DNA of 28,090 bases, taken from positions 1 through 28,090 of the forward strand of contig CAZAYP010000070.1 of the NCBI GenBank assembly GCA_964489425.1. The letters run 5' to 3'. The notes under the pieces were generated by a model. The model was not told where the DNA came from. It did no database searches and saw only the letters and a list, made by a program, of their open reading frames with translations. Below, piece by piece: positions 15,574 through 25,900 of this stretch. Each line of letters opens with the position of its first letter. The stretch's first letter is position 1. Origin of the DNA: CAZAYP01 sp964489425 [NCBI: uncultured Verrucomicrobiota bacterium] (GTDB lineage Bacteria > Verrucomicrobiota > Kiritimatiellia > RZYC01). The position numbers were made by a program, and so were the translations under genes.

Positions 15574-15707
15574 TGCGGTGTTGGCCGTGGACCCGAACCG
15601 GCTTGGTCACAAGCAGTTGTACGCTTTGATGGACCGGGCTTGACTTGGGCGGCCAACCCGCCGGATTAACCACGCGCTTGAAGGCGAACTAATTACAGAA
15701 TATTGAC

Positions 15708-16832
15708 ATGCCAACATCCCCCCCCGTGCTGCTGTTTGGAAATGCCGCGGATGCGGCCAACTTGAGGTATGCCAGCGGGTTTGCCGCCCCGGACGCCTGC
15801 GTGTATCTGCGCACCGCGACCCGGCGCTTGCTGGTCGTGCCGGCCATGGAGTTCCGGCGCGCCGGCCGCGAGGCGGCCCCGGGCACCGAGGTGCTCACGC
15901 CCGCGGAATTGCCGGCCGTCAAGGTGCAGCCCGGCCGCGCGCAGGTGGCCTGGTGCCGGGCGCTGCTGCAGCACGCGGGGATCCGGCAGGTCGCGGTGTC
16001 CGCGGAGTTTCCGCTGGCCGCCGCGCGCGAATTGGAACGCCACGGGATCCGGGTGGACGTGGCGCCCGGCGAGATCCTGCCCGCGCGCGCGGTCAAGACC
16101 GCCGCGGAGATCGCGGCCATCCGCGGGGTCCAGGCCGCGGCTGTCGCCGCCATGAGCGCGGCGCGGACCGCGCTGCGCGCGGCCACGGTCGATCCCGCCG
16201 GCCGGCTGCGCCTGGGTCGCGCCCCGCTCACCGCGGAACGCGTGCGGCACCTGATGGATCATGAACTGCTGGAGCATGACTGCGTGTCCGAGGGCACCAT
16301 CGTGGCCGCCGGCGACCAGGCGGTGGATCCCCACGAGCGCGGATCCGGGCCGTTGCCCGCGGGCGTGCCGATCGTGATCGACGTGTTCCCGCGCCACCGC
16401 GGCCACGGCTACTGGGGCGACCTGACCCGCACGCTGATCAAGGGCCGGCCGCGGCCGGAGCTGGCGCGCATGTACCGCGCCGTGCAGGGCGCCCAGGCGC
16501 TGGCCCTGGGCATGATCCGGCCCCGGGCCGGGCGGCGCACCATCTACCGCGCCGTGCTGCGGTATTTCGCGCGCCAGGGCTACGCCACGCGCCTCAAGGG
16601 CGGGCCGCCCGAAGGGTTCATCCACGCCGTGGGCCACGGCATCGGCCTGGACGTGCACGAGGCACCGGGGTTGCGCGACGCGCCCGGCCGGCTGCGCGCC
16701 GGGCACGTGGTCACCGTGGAGCCGGGCCTGTACTACCCGGGGTTGGGCGGGATCCGGATCGAGGACGTGGTGGTGGTGACGGCGCGCGGCGCCGCGGTGC
16801 TCGTGGCCTGCGACCGGCGGTTCCAGGTGTAG
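15708..16832 (+). CDS. M24-family metallopeptidase (Xaa-Pro aminopeptidase-like)
   Basis: A 374-residue cytoplasmic peptidase of the creatinase/aminopeptidase P fold. It has a non-catalytic N-terminal domain (about 1-125) and a pita-bread catalytic domain. The five metal ligands are present: Asp225 (VIDVFP), Asp238 (YWGDLTRT), His310 (AVGHGIGLDVHE), Glu338 (TVEPGLYYPG) and Glu352 (IRIEDVVVV). It probably removes N-terminal residues next to proline, or cleaves Xaa-Pro dipeptides (PepP/PepQ-like). The Shine-Dalgarno site is poor. Its stop codon lies 13 nt from that of the convergent amaP gene. In Firmicutes such a peptidase gene sits in the aroQ-efp-accB-accC-asp23 neighbourhood, so the placement here looks like a rearranged version with the peptidase inverted. 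Confidence 0.9.
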   Translation: MPTSPPVLLFGNAADAANLRYASGFAAPDACVYLRTATRRLLVVPAMEFRRAGREAAPGTEVLTPAELPAVKVQPGRAQVAWCRALLQHAGIRQVAVSAEFPLAAARELERHGIRVDVAPGEILPARAVKTAAEIAAIRGVQAAAVAAMSAARTALRAATVDPAGRLRLGRAPLTAERVRHLMDHELLEHDCVSEGTIVAAGDQAVDPHERGSGPLPAGVPIVIDVFPRHRGHGYWGDLTRTLIKGRPRPELARMYRAVQGAQALALGMIRPRAGRRTIYRAVLRYFARQGYATRLKGGPPEGFIHAVGHGIGLDVHEAPGLRDAPGRLRAGHVVTVEPGLYYPGLGGIRIEDVVVVTARGAAVLVACDRRFQV

Positions 16833-16845
16833 GCGGCGACCGCGA

Positions 16846-17415
16846 TCAGGCGGTCTTCTCGAACTCGTCCAGCGGCTCATCCGGCCGCTCGTCCGGCGCC
16901 GTGCCGACGATCTCGCGCACGTTGACGCGCACCTTGCGCACCTCGGAGAAGCCGAGGTTTTCCTGGACGCATTCGCGGACGCGGTCCTGCAGCATCTGGC
17001 ACAATTCCGGGATCCGGGTGCCGCCGCGCACGCGGATGTCCAACTCCACGTCCAGCGCGCCGCCGCGGAACCCGAGGCGCGGGTTCATGTTCAGGATGCC
17101 GGTGAACTCGCCGGCCACTTTCTGGATGAAGTCGCGCACGGCCTTGATGTTGATGGTGACCCGGCCGTTGTGGCCCTCGAACGAGATGGTCTCGGGCGGC
17201 AGGCGCTCGCGGGTGAACCCGGTCAGGACAAACAGCACCAGCAGGATCAGGACGCCCAGGCCCGCAAACAGGGTGATAAAGCGCTCCTGCTGCATGTACC
17301 CGAGCACCCAGTCCCAGTACTCCGGGCCCACCGTGGTGCCAAAGACGATGAACAGGCCCCCGGCCAGGACCAACACGAACATCAGGGCGCCAAACAGGCT
17401 GTGCAGGAACTTCAT
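16846..17415 (-). CDS. amaP: Asp23/Gls24-like membrane protein, AmaP type
   Basis: A 189-residue protein with two N-terminal transmembrane helices (about residues 5-27 and 45-70) followed by an Asp23/DUF322-like domain (ETISFEGHNGRVTINIKAVRDFI...DVELDIRVRGGTRIPELCQMLQDRV). This matches AmaP, the membrane anchor of the alkaline shock protein Asp23, which in Firmicutes is linked to envelope stress. The start at 17415 is preceded by a strong AAGGAGG site, so longer frames reading through accC are rejected. It lies 14 nt after accC, matching the accC-asp23 gene order known in Firmicutes. No separate soluble Asp23 is in the window. Confidence 0.85.
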   Translation of the reverse strand: MKFLHSLFGALMFVLVLAGGLFIVFGTTVGPEYWDWVLGYMQQERFITLFAGLGVLILLVLFVLTGFTRERLPPETISFEGHNGRVTINIKAVRDFIQKVAGEFTGILNMNPRLGFRGGALDVELDIRVRGGTRIPELCQMLQDRVRECVQENLGFSEVRKVRVNVREIVGTAPDERPDEPLDEFEKTA

Positions 17416-17429
17416 CGGCTGCCTCCTTC

Positions 17430-18794
17430 TTATTTGTTGAGCTGGAAGTTTTCTTCCATGAACTTTTCCAGGAAGTGCGTGTTGTACTGGCCGGCGCCGA
17501 AATGGGCGTTGGCCATCACGGCCTGGACCAGGGGCGCGGTCGTGGCCACGCCCTCGATCATGAACTCGTGCAGCGCCCGGCTCATGCGGGCGATGGCCGT
17601 GGCGCGGTCCTCGGCGTGGACGATCAGCTTGGCAATCATGCTGTCGTAATGCGGCGTGATGCGGTAGCCGGAGTAGACGTGGGAGTCCACGCGCACCCCC
17701 GGGCCGCCGGGAAAATGCACCCACTTGACCGTGCCCGGGCTGGGGGTGAACCCGCGGGCGGGATCCTCGGCGTTGATCCGCACCTCGATGGCGTGGCCCC
17801 GGGCCACGATATCCTTCTGCTCGTAGCCCAACGGCTCGCCGCGGGCGATCCGCAGCTGCTCGCGGACGAGGTCGATGCCGGTGACCATCTCGGTCACCGG
17901 GTGCTCGACCTGGATGCGGGTGTTCATTTCCATGAAATAGAACTGGCCGGCTTTTTCGTCGAACAGGAACTCGATCGTGCCGGCGTTGCGGTAGCCCACG
18001 GCCGCGGCGGCCTGCACGGCCACCTCTCCCAGGTGGGCGCGCATCTCGGGGCTCAGCACCGGGCAAGGCGATTCCTCGACCAGCTTCTGGTGACGGCGCT
18101 GGATACTGCAGTCGCGCTCGCCGAAATGGACGGTGCGGCCGTACTGGTCGGCCAGGATCTGGACCTCGACGTGGCGCGCGCTCTCGACAAACTTCTCGAT
18201 GTAGAGGTCGGCGTTGCCGAACGCCCGCTCCGCCTCGGAGCTGGCGGTCATGAACGCCTGCACCAGGCTGACGTCGTTGTGCGCCATGCGCATGCCCTTG
18301 CCGCCGCCGCCGGCCACGGCCTTGATGAGCACCGGGTAGCCGATCTGCCGCGCCATGGCCAGGGCCTCGTCCTTGTCCTTGAGCACGCCCTCGCTGCCCG
18401 GGGTGATGGGCACGCCGGCCTGCTTGACGCAGGCGCGCGCCGCGGCCTTGTTGCCCATCTGGCGGATGTTGTCGGGCGACGGCCCGATAAAGGTGATCTT
18501 GCAGTTCTCGCAGATCTCGGCGAAGTGCGCGTTCTCGGCCAGGAACCCGTACCCCGGGTGGATGGCGTCCACGTCCGCGATCTCCGCGGCGCTGATGATG
18601 CTCGAGATTTTGAGGTAGCTTTCGCGCGCGGGCGGCGGGCCCACGCAGATGGCCTCGTCGGCCAGCTGCACATGCAGGGAGTGCTCGTCGGCGGTCGAAT
18701 ACACCGCCACGGTATGAATCCCCATTTCCCGGCAGGCGCGGATGATCCGCACTGCGATTTCCCCGCGATTGGCGATCAGGACGCGTTCAAACAT
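17430..18794 (-). CDS. accC: Acetyl-CoA carboxylase, biotin carboxylase subunit
   Basis: A 454-residue enzyme of the usual length. It carboxylates biotin on AccB using ATP and bicarbonate, the first half-reaction of fatty acid synthesis. It shows the N-terminal [19 protein letters not shown], the glycine-rich ATP loop GGGGKGM (162-168), and the metal/active-site segment [16 protein letters not shown] (around 288-302) with Glu289, Asn291 and Arg293. The biotin carboxylase C-terminal part carries [10 protein letters not shown]. It follows accB by 63 nt and precedes amaP by 14 nt, forming an operon with aroQ upstream. The carboxyltransferase genes accA and accD are not in the window. Confidence 0.97.
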   Translation of the reverse strand: MFERVLIANRGEIAVRIIRACREMGIHTVAVYSTADEHSLHVQLADEAICVGPPPARESYLKISSIISAAEIADVDAIHPGYGFLAENAHFAEICENCKITFIGPSPDNIRQMGNKAAARACVKQAGVPITPGSEGVLKDKDEALAMARQIGYPVLIKAVAGGGGKGMRMAHNDVSLVQAFMTASSEAERAFGNADLYIEKFVESARHVEVQILADQYGRTVHFGERDCSIQRRHQKLVEESPCPVLSPEMRAHLGEVAVQAAAAVGYRNAGTIEFLFDEKAGQFYFMEMNTRIQVEHPVTEMVTGIDLVREQLRIARGEPLGYEQKDIVARGHAIEVRINAEDPARGFTPSPGTVKWVHFPGGPGVRVDSHVYSGYRITPHYDSMIAKLIVHAEDRATAIARMSRALHEFMIEGVATTAPLVQAVMANAHFGAGQYNTHFLEKFMEENFQLNK

Positions 18795-18857
18795 TGGCTG
18801 GTTCTCCCACGGCCGCGCGGCCGGATTGGGTCGGCAGGCTGGCAGGCCCGGCGCCCG

Positions 18858-19340
18858 TTACAGCGGCTCAACCTTGAACAGCACCTGGCCGAACTCGATC
18901 GGCGTGGCGTTCTCGACCAGGATCTTGCGGATGACGCCGCGGACTTCGGCCTTGATTTCGTTCATCACCTTCATGGCTTCGACGATGCACACCACCGTCT
19001 CCTCGTCCACAGTCTGGCCCAACTTGACGAACGGATCAGCGTCCGGCGCGGGCGACCGGTAGAACGTGCCCACGATCGGGGCCTTGATCTCGAGCCAGCC
19101 GGCCTCTTCCGGGGGCACGGCCGCCGCCCTGGCTGCGCCGGGCGCGGCCAGGGGATGCCCGGCCCCGCCGGCCGCCGGGGCCGCCATCATCATCGGGGCC
19201 GGCGCGGGCGCCATGATCATCGGCGGCCCGCCGCCGCCCCGCTTGGCCGCCAGGCGGAACCCCTGGTCCTCCATTTCGAACTCGGTCAGGTCGTTTTCCT
19301 TCATCAACTCAACGATCCGCTTGATGTCCTTGAGTTCCAT
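18858..19340 (-). CDS. accB: Biotin carboxyl carrier protein of acetyl-CoA carboxylase
   Basis: A 160-residue carrier protein. The N-terminal part (MELKDIKRIVELMKEND) is typical of AccB, followed by an Ala/Pro/Met-rich flexible linker (about 36-80) and the biotinyl domain. The biotinylation motif EAMKVMN places the biotin lysine at residue 124, with one substitution against the common EAMKMMN. The 'thumb' region (YRSPAPDADPFV) is present. The start at 19340 is chosen because a GGGGAGG site lies about 7 nt upstream; a longer frame to 19472 overlaps aroQ and is rejected. It lies 23 nt after aroQ and is likely co-transcribed with accC. Confidence 0.95.
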   Translation of the reverse strand: MELKDIKRIVELMKENDLTEFEMEDQGFRLAAKRGGGGPPMIMAPAPAPMMMAAPAAGGAGHPLAAPGAARAAAVPPEEAGWLEIKAPIVGTFYRSPAPDADPFVKLGQTVDEETVVCIVEAMKVMNEIKAEVRGVIRKILVENATPIEFGQVLFKVEPL

Positions 19341-19363
19341 AAGCCGTCCTCCCCTCGGGTTGG

Positions 19364-19825
19364 TTATTGTTGATGATCCTTGGATGGCGGGCGGGCGGGG
19401 CAGCAGGCCAGGATGGCGTCCAGCGCCAGCCGGTAGCCGACGGCGCCGAATCCCGACACCTGGCCCAGGCACACCGCCGCCGTCAAGCTGGTTTGCCGGA
19501 ACGTCTCGCGCGCGGCCACGTTCGACAGGTGGACTTCCACGCAGGGCAGCCCCACGGCGGCAAGGGCATCGCGCAACGCCACGCTGGTGTGCGTGTAGGC
19601 CGCCGGGTTGATGATCAACGCATCGTAGCGCCCGGCGCTCTCGCCAATGCGGGTCACCAGGGCACCCTCGTCGTTGCTTTGAAAACAGTCCACATCCACC
19701 CCGTGCGCGCGGCCGTGCTCGCGCACCATGGCGTCGATCTCCGCCAGGGTCTGGCGGCCGTAGACGTCCGGCTCCCGGCGCCCCAGGAGCTGCAAATTCG
19801 GGCCATGTAATACCAATACCTTCAT
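19364..19825 (-). CDS. aroQ: Type II 3-dehydroquinate dehydratase
   Basis: A 153-residue type II dehydroquinase that converts 3-dehydroquinate to 3-dehydroshikimate in the shikimate pathway. Visible motifs are HGPNLQLLGRREPDVYG with the catalytic Arg and Tyr, the INPAAYTHTSVALRDAL segment, the catalytic His in VEVHLSN, and GFGAVGYRLALDA near the C-terminus. It is the first gene of the aroQ-accB-accC-amaP run, as in many Firmicutes and other bacteria. Its start is 76 nt downstream of the giant secreted-protein gene on the same strand, and only a weak ribosome binding site is seen. Confidence 0.95.
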   Translation of the reverse strand: MKVLVLHGPNLQLLGRREPDVYGRQTLAEIDAMVREHGRAHGVDVDCFQSNDEGALVTRIGESAGRYDALIINPAAYTHTSVALRDALAAVGLPCVEVHLSNVAARETFRQTSLTAAVCLGQVSGFGAVGYRLALDAILACCPARPPSKDHQQ

Positions 19826-19901
19826 GAGTACCGCCGCCCGGGACCTGGCCCGACCGGCACGCGCTATGAAACCAGAAACCCGGGGACCTGTCTAATCCAT
19901 T

Positions 19902-22900
19902 TTACCACGGCAGCGAGACGTCCGGGCGGTAGAACTGGCGCACGGGCAGGTTGGTTGCGCCCAGCGTCATGATCGCGTTGGTCCCGGCCGCGTTGGTCCA
20001 CAGGGGATCCCAGGCGCCGCCCGCCAGGTTGCTGGCGCCGTACAGCCCGTACAGGCGCTGGGTGGAGCCGACCACGGTAACCCACGCCGGCCCGCCCGGC
20101 GGCACGCGCAATCCCAGCACGTGGAAGTAGCTGGCCGGGTTGGTGGGATCGGTATCCGCCCAGAACTCCTGCCAGGTGCGCGGGCCGTCCCCGTCCGGGT
20201 CGGCCAAGGCCGCCTCGTCCCACGGCTGGTTGGTCAGCCCATGGGCCGCCAGCCACCACTGCGGCACCCGGTTGGTGGCCAGGTTTTCCGCAAACCCCGC
20301 GTCCAAGGTGCCCGAGGTGGTGATGCCCTGCCACGCGAAGTTCGTCCGCGCGCCGCCCGCCAGGCCGGCCACCGGCGCGGCATTGGTGCGCACTTCGTTG
20401 ATGTGGTAGTAAGCGTCGGCGGTGATGACAAACGTCGTGCCGCCGCCGTAAGCCACCTGGATCCATCCGGTGGGGCTGACCGCGCCGTGCGGGCCGGCCA
20501 GCGCCAGGATGCTCACCGGCGCGCCCGCGCCCGTGCCGGCCAACCGGACCACGGCGTTCGGGGTTTGGGGGTCGTCGCTGGAGATCAGCACCGAGGCGGC
20601 CAGCGGGCCCACGGCCAGCGGCGCAAACCGCACGCCGAACGAGAACCCGCGCTGCGCCGCAAGGTTGGTGGGCGTTACGGGCGCATCCAGAAGCGCATAA
20701 TGATCGGCATCCTGGCCGGCCGCCTGGTCCGCTTTCAGGGCCCCGTAATCGTAGGGCCCGCCCACGGCCACCAGGGCAAAGGCATGGCGCGTGGGATCGT
20801 CGGCCGCGGTGTATCCCACCAGCCCGATCCGGCCGTTGGTCAACGCCGTGTCCGTGCCCTGCCACACGAGTTCCCCGTTGATGTAGAAGCGCAACGCGCT
20901 GCCGTTGGCGCCGGCCACGAGGTAGTTGCCCGCCGGCCGCACCGCGGGGCTGGCGGTCCAGCTCTGCAGCAGGCCGAACTCGCCGTCCACCTGTTTCCAA
21001 ACCATGTAATTGCTGGTGCCGGCGATCTGGAACACGTAGGCCGAGCCGCGGCCGCCGTAGGCATCGAAGTCGTCCGAGGCGCGCAGCGCAAGCCCGCCGC
21101 CGGCCGCGACGCCACCCGACCGGGCGTAAGAAATCTCCGTGGACAGGTCGGCCCACGATTGCCCCAGGTACAGCGCGGTCATGAAGTTGGTGCCGTCGCC
21201 CTGCGCCACGTAGGCGTTGCTGACCACCGACCACCAGGCCGGGTCGTCCGGCTGCCAGCCGGCGGCCGTGCCGGAGCTGAAATTTTCCACGTACTGCGCG
21301 GTCAGCCGCACCGCGCTGACCAGGACCGGCCGGGACAAGTCCGTGTTGGTGACGCTGATGTATTCCACCCGCGCCTGCCCGCCGGTCACCGTGCCGAAGG
21401 CCATGGCCAGGTTGGTGTACGGCACAGTGGACACCAGCACCCGGACCGTGCCGGCCGTGACCGGCGGGCTTTGCACGGTGAGGCGGATGTCGCGCGCCGT
21501 GGCGTAGCCGCCCAGCAGGTTGGAGAACACCACGCGGTTGCTGTACGTGCCGGCCGCCAGCCGGTAGGCGTTGGTGGTCAGCGCCACGCGCGCGGCCACC
21601 GTGGTGCCGGTCGCCAGGCTGCCGCCGGCCGGCGCCACGTCCAGCCATTCGACCGCGGCCCAATGGACGGTCCAGTTGAGCGCCGAGCCCCCGGTGTTCT
21701 GGATGGTGTAGGTCTTGTTGCTGGGCACGAACGGGCCGCCCGCCGCCCCGCTGGCGGCCAGGGCGCTGTTGGGCGTCACATAAAGATCGTTGGGCAGCAC
21801 GGTCAACTGCACCGGCACCACGGACGTGGGGTTGGAGCGGTCGTTGCAAAGGAGCTGGATCTGGCCGCTGTACTGGTCCACGAACAGGTCGGCCGGCAGC
21901 ATCGTGACCGCCAGGTTGCTGGCGCTGCCGGCCGGCACCAGCAGGCTGCCGGGCGCGACGTCCAACCAGGCCACGGTGCCGGTGGCCGTGAGGAACAGGT
22001 TGGTGTCCCCGGCGTTGGTCACCACGAGCAGGGCCGTGACCGCGGCTGCGCCCAGCTTCTGGGTGATGGTCAGGCTGTTCGGCGTGATCTCCATTTCCGG
22101 GCTGCGGTACACGTCCAGCAGCGCCCACCGGTCGGCGATCACGCCGGTCACCTGGTTGGAGAAGCGTACGGCATTGCTGTAGACGCCCGCCGGCAGCGTA
22201 GCGGCGGCCGCCGTGAGGCTGGCGGTGACGGCGGCGGCGGCGTTGGACGCCAGCACGCCGGAGCCCGGCGCCACGCCCAGCCAGGCCGCGGCTTCCTGCG
22301 CAGTCCATGGAATGTCCAGGCCGGCCTGGGTGTTGGAAAGCCCGAAGTCCACGGCCTCCGGCGTGAACGGGCCGCCCGGGTGCCCGGCGAAAGAGATCGC
22401 CGCGGGCATCACGGCCAGCCAATCATCCACGCCCAAACCCGAAGCCTGGATGCGGACCAGCGGGTTGGTCCGGTCGTTGCTCTGGATGTCGATGAAGGCG
22501 TGGTACTCCGTGACGCGGGCCGGGATGAACCGCGCGGTAAAGTTCGCGGCGCCGCCCGGCGGCAACGCGAGCGGCAACCCGGGCACGCCGTCCAACTCAA
22601 AATGCTGCGCCCCGGGCTCGGACGGCACCACCTCGAAATCGTTGAAATAATACACGGTTTCCGGGCTCGCGCCGCTGCTGTAGGCGAACAGGCCGGCCGT
22701 GCCCGCGTTGGTCAAGCTGGAGTCCGTGCCGCGCCACGCGGGATGGCCGTTGAAGTAGGCGGTAATCACCTGGCCCTGCACGCCCAGCCCGACGACGTTG
22801 GCAATGGGATCGCTGTTCAGGTAGGAGGACACGTCCCAGTTCTGGATGAACGTGAATGCGCCGTTGACCATCTTGCCCACGTAGTAATCGCGGCGGCCGC

Positions 22901-25900
22901 TGATGCCGACCATGTAGGCGTCGCCGGTGTTGCCGTTGTAGCTCAGGTTGGTGGTGCCGCGCACGAACAGGCGCGCAATGCTCGCGCTGTTGCCCGAGCG
23001 CCGGATCGTCACCTGCGCCTGGCAGTTCTTCCAGGATTGGCCCGCATAGGCCGATTGCATGCGCACCCCGAGCGCGCCGGCCTGGGCGCGGTATTCCTGG
23101 CCGGTGACCAGCCAATACGCGGGCGTTTGGGGGTCCCAATCCTGGGCCGCGCCGTCATCAAAGGTTTCCCGCAGCATTTCGGTGAGGCTGAGGTTGGTGA
23201 CCACCAGGGCGTGCGCGACGTCCTGGTTGGACACCGTCACGCCGGTCGCGGCGGCAAGGCCCACAAAAACCTGGTCGTACTCGATCTCCGCCGGGGTCAC
23301 GGCCACGCGGCCGGGAATCTCCAGCACGGCCAGGCGCACCGGGCGCGTGACCGCGCCGCCGCCGGCCGCGTTGGACCACGTGACCAGGGCGGTGTACTCC
23401 GCGGGCGGCAGCAAATCCGCCGATGGGTTCACCCGCAGCGTCAGCGTGGTGTACGCGTGGCCGGCCAGCACCCCGCCGGCCGGCTCCACGTCCAGCCAGG
23501 CCGCATCGCAGGCGGCGGTCCAGGCCAGGCCGCCTGCGCCCATGTTTTTGACCACGTAGAAGTTGGTGGCCGGTGCAAACGGACCGCCCTCGTCGCCGCT
23601 GGCCGCCGCGCCGGTTTGCGGTTCGATCGCCAGGTAAGAGTTCGTGGTATCCGCGTAGAAAACAACATCGTCCAGATTCCAGCCGGACATGGCCAGCGCG
23701 TAGGCGTCCAGCACCTGGTACCCCCAGCGCACCCGCAGGGCGGGACATCCATCGGCCATGACGTGGAGATCGTGGGATTGCCGGGTCCAGGCCCGGGCGG
23801 TCACGGCGGCATTGCGCGGCATGGGCTTGCGCGGCGCGGGGCCGGCGTGCGGCGCGTCCGGGTTGGTGTGATTCTCCCAAACCGCCGCCCAGGTGGCGCC
23901 GTTGCTGGAAACCTCGACCGTGGCGTCCACGAACGGCTTCACGTCCGTGTTGAGCCAACGCTCGTACTGCAGGGTCACGTTGGACGCTCCGGAGAAATCA
24001 AACGGCCCGGCCTCCAGGTAATACGCTGAGCCCGTGGCCACGGTGTAGTCGCCGGCCAGGTTGACGCCCAGCACGTTGGTGCCCGTGTACCCGGCCGCGG
24101 GGTCCGGGTACCCGCCCTGGCTGCCGCCCGCGCCTTGCGGCCGGCCAAACGCCCATTGCCCGGCGCGCGGCCAGCCCGGATCCAGATCCATGGCGTAGCT
24201 GTAGCGCGGGACCGGGGTGACGATCAGCGCGACCGGCCGGCTCACGGCCACGCCCGAGGCGGTGTTGGAGAACACCAGGGCGCTGGCATACGTTCCCGGC
24301 GCCAGGCCGGCGGCCGCGGTGTTCACGGCCGCGGTGACCGCGGCGCCGTCGCCCACGCCCAAGACACCCGCATAGGTCGAGAGGTTCAGCCACGCCGGCC
24401 AGGCGGCTACCGTCCAGACAAAGGTCTCGGTCCATGAGTTGGTCAGGTGATACACCTGCGACCCCGGCGCAAACGGCCCGTATTGGCAACCGCTGATGGT
24501 CACCTCGTCGACGGGCGTTACCGCGAGCTGTTCGATCATGGCCTGGGCCACGATTTCCACATCGTCGATGTTCCATCCGCTGAACGTCGTGCTGCTGTCG
24601 CTCGGCCCCATGGTCCAGCGCAGGTACACGGCCGGCTGAAGGTCCGCCACCGCCGCCAGGCTGTACGTGCACAAGGTCCAGGCCGACTCGCTCAGATCCG
24701 CAGACCCGTTCTCCCAGACGTTGCTCCACGTGACGCCGTCGCTGGACACTTGCAGGCGGGCGTGGTCGTAGGTGTTGCGCTCCACGCCCAGCCACCGGCG
24801 GAACTGCAAGGTCACGCCGCGAAAGCGGGAGCAGTCCAGGGGCTTGCTGGTGAGCGATTGGACGGACATGTTGTTCGTGTACTGGCCCGCGAGGTTATAC
24901 CCGTAGACGTTGGTGCCCGTAAACCCGTTGGTCGGGTCGCCGCCAATGCCTTGGGGCACGCCCCACGCCCAGCCGCCCTCGGCGGTCCAACCGGGGTTGA
25001 CATCCATGGGATACCGGTTGGTGACGCCTTGCTCGCGGTAAATCCACAACCCCGCGGCGCGCGCCTGGGTGATGCCGCTCACCGCATTGGAAAAAACAAT
25101 GTCCGCGGCGTGGGGCGCCGGGTGTTCGGGCATGTTCGTGGCCGCCGCGGTCAGCGCCACCAGCACCGCCGCGCTCCCGCCCGGGTCCAGCGCGCCGCCG
25201 GCCGGCGCCACGTCCAGCCAGGCCGCGGCCCAGGTCGCGGTCCAGGTCAGCGTGGCCACGCCGCTGTTGGTCAGCACGTACACCGTGGACGTGGGCGCGA
25301 ACGGGCCGCCCGGCGCGCCGATGGCCAGCAGCGTCGATGTAGGCGCGATCCCCGGCAGGATCGGCGCCAGGCTGAAGTTCACCGCGACGTTCTGCCCGTT
25401 CGCCGCGCTGGCCGTGGCCGTGGCGGCCAGGTACCCGGCCGCGGTCGCGCCCAGGGCATAGGTGCCGGGATACACCTGCGCCCGGTAAGCGCCGCTGCCG
25501 TCCGTCGCCCGGTGGTATCCCGCGTCCGCCAGGATCACCGCGTTGGAAATGGGCGCGCCGGATCCCGCGTCCGTGACGGTGCCATACAGCCAGGCCCGGG
25601 GCGCGGGCGCGCTGCCGGTGAACTTGAACGACCCGATCCGCGTTTTCCAGTCCGCGCTGCTGGTGGTCTGCAGGTACTCGTTGACAAACCAGAACGTGAC
25701 GTCGTCCACCGGGTCCACGGCCAGCATGGTGTAGTCGCCCCAGCGCGACGCGGTATGGGTCTGGGATCCCGTGCCGGCCCACAGGGTGGCCTCGTCCTGG
25801 GTCAACGTGCCCGGCGGGTCCGTGGCCAGCCGGCCGGCGTAACGGATGGAGGGGTACACCGTGGTGCTGGCCACGCTGTAGCCCACGGCGTAGTTGCCTT

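Larger units (their letters stand above)
15360..15707. other. Candidate oriC / dnaA regulatory region
   Basis: A 348-nt gap between divergently read dnaA (-) and the M24 peptidase gene (+). The dnaA-proximal 70 nt are AT-rich, in contrast to the rest of the window, and contain two DnaA-box-like sites. Further out are a 12-bp perfect palindrome (15562-15573) and small hairpins such as GTTGC/GCAAC near 15451-15464. Open frames of about 80 codons on the minus strand look non-coding. Only two boxes are recognised, so this could be just the dnaA promoter and not the origin. Confidence 0.4.

Noticed and set aside
15414-15673. Two overlapping minus-strand frames of about 80 codons in the dnaA upstream region
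   Set aside because: No ribosome binding site or recognisable feature. They overlap the DnaA boxes and palindromes and are more likely non-coding.
16846-18066. 406-codon reading of amaP extended back into accC
   Set aside because: The upstream part is an out-of-frame reading of accC. A strong Shine-Dalgarno site and the membrane-helix start at 17415 mark the real gene.
20121-24029. 1302-codon plus-strand open frame inside the giant BACON protein gene
   Set aside because: Shadow frame caused by strong third-position GC bias of the minus-strand gene. Arg/Gly/His-rich without recognisable motifs.
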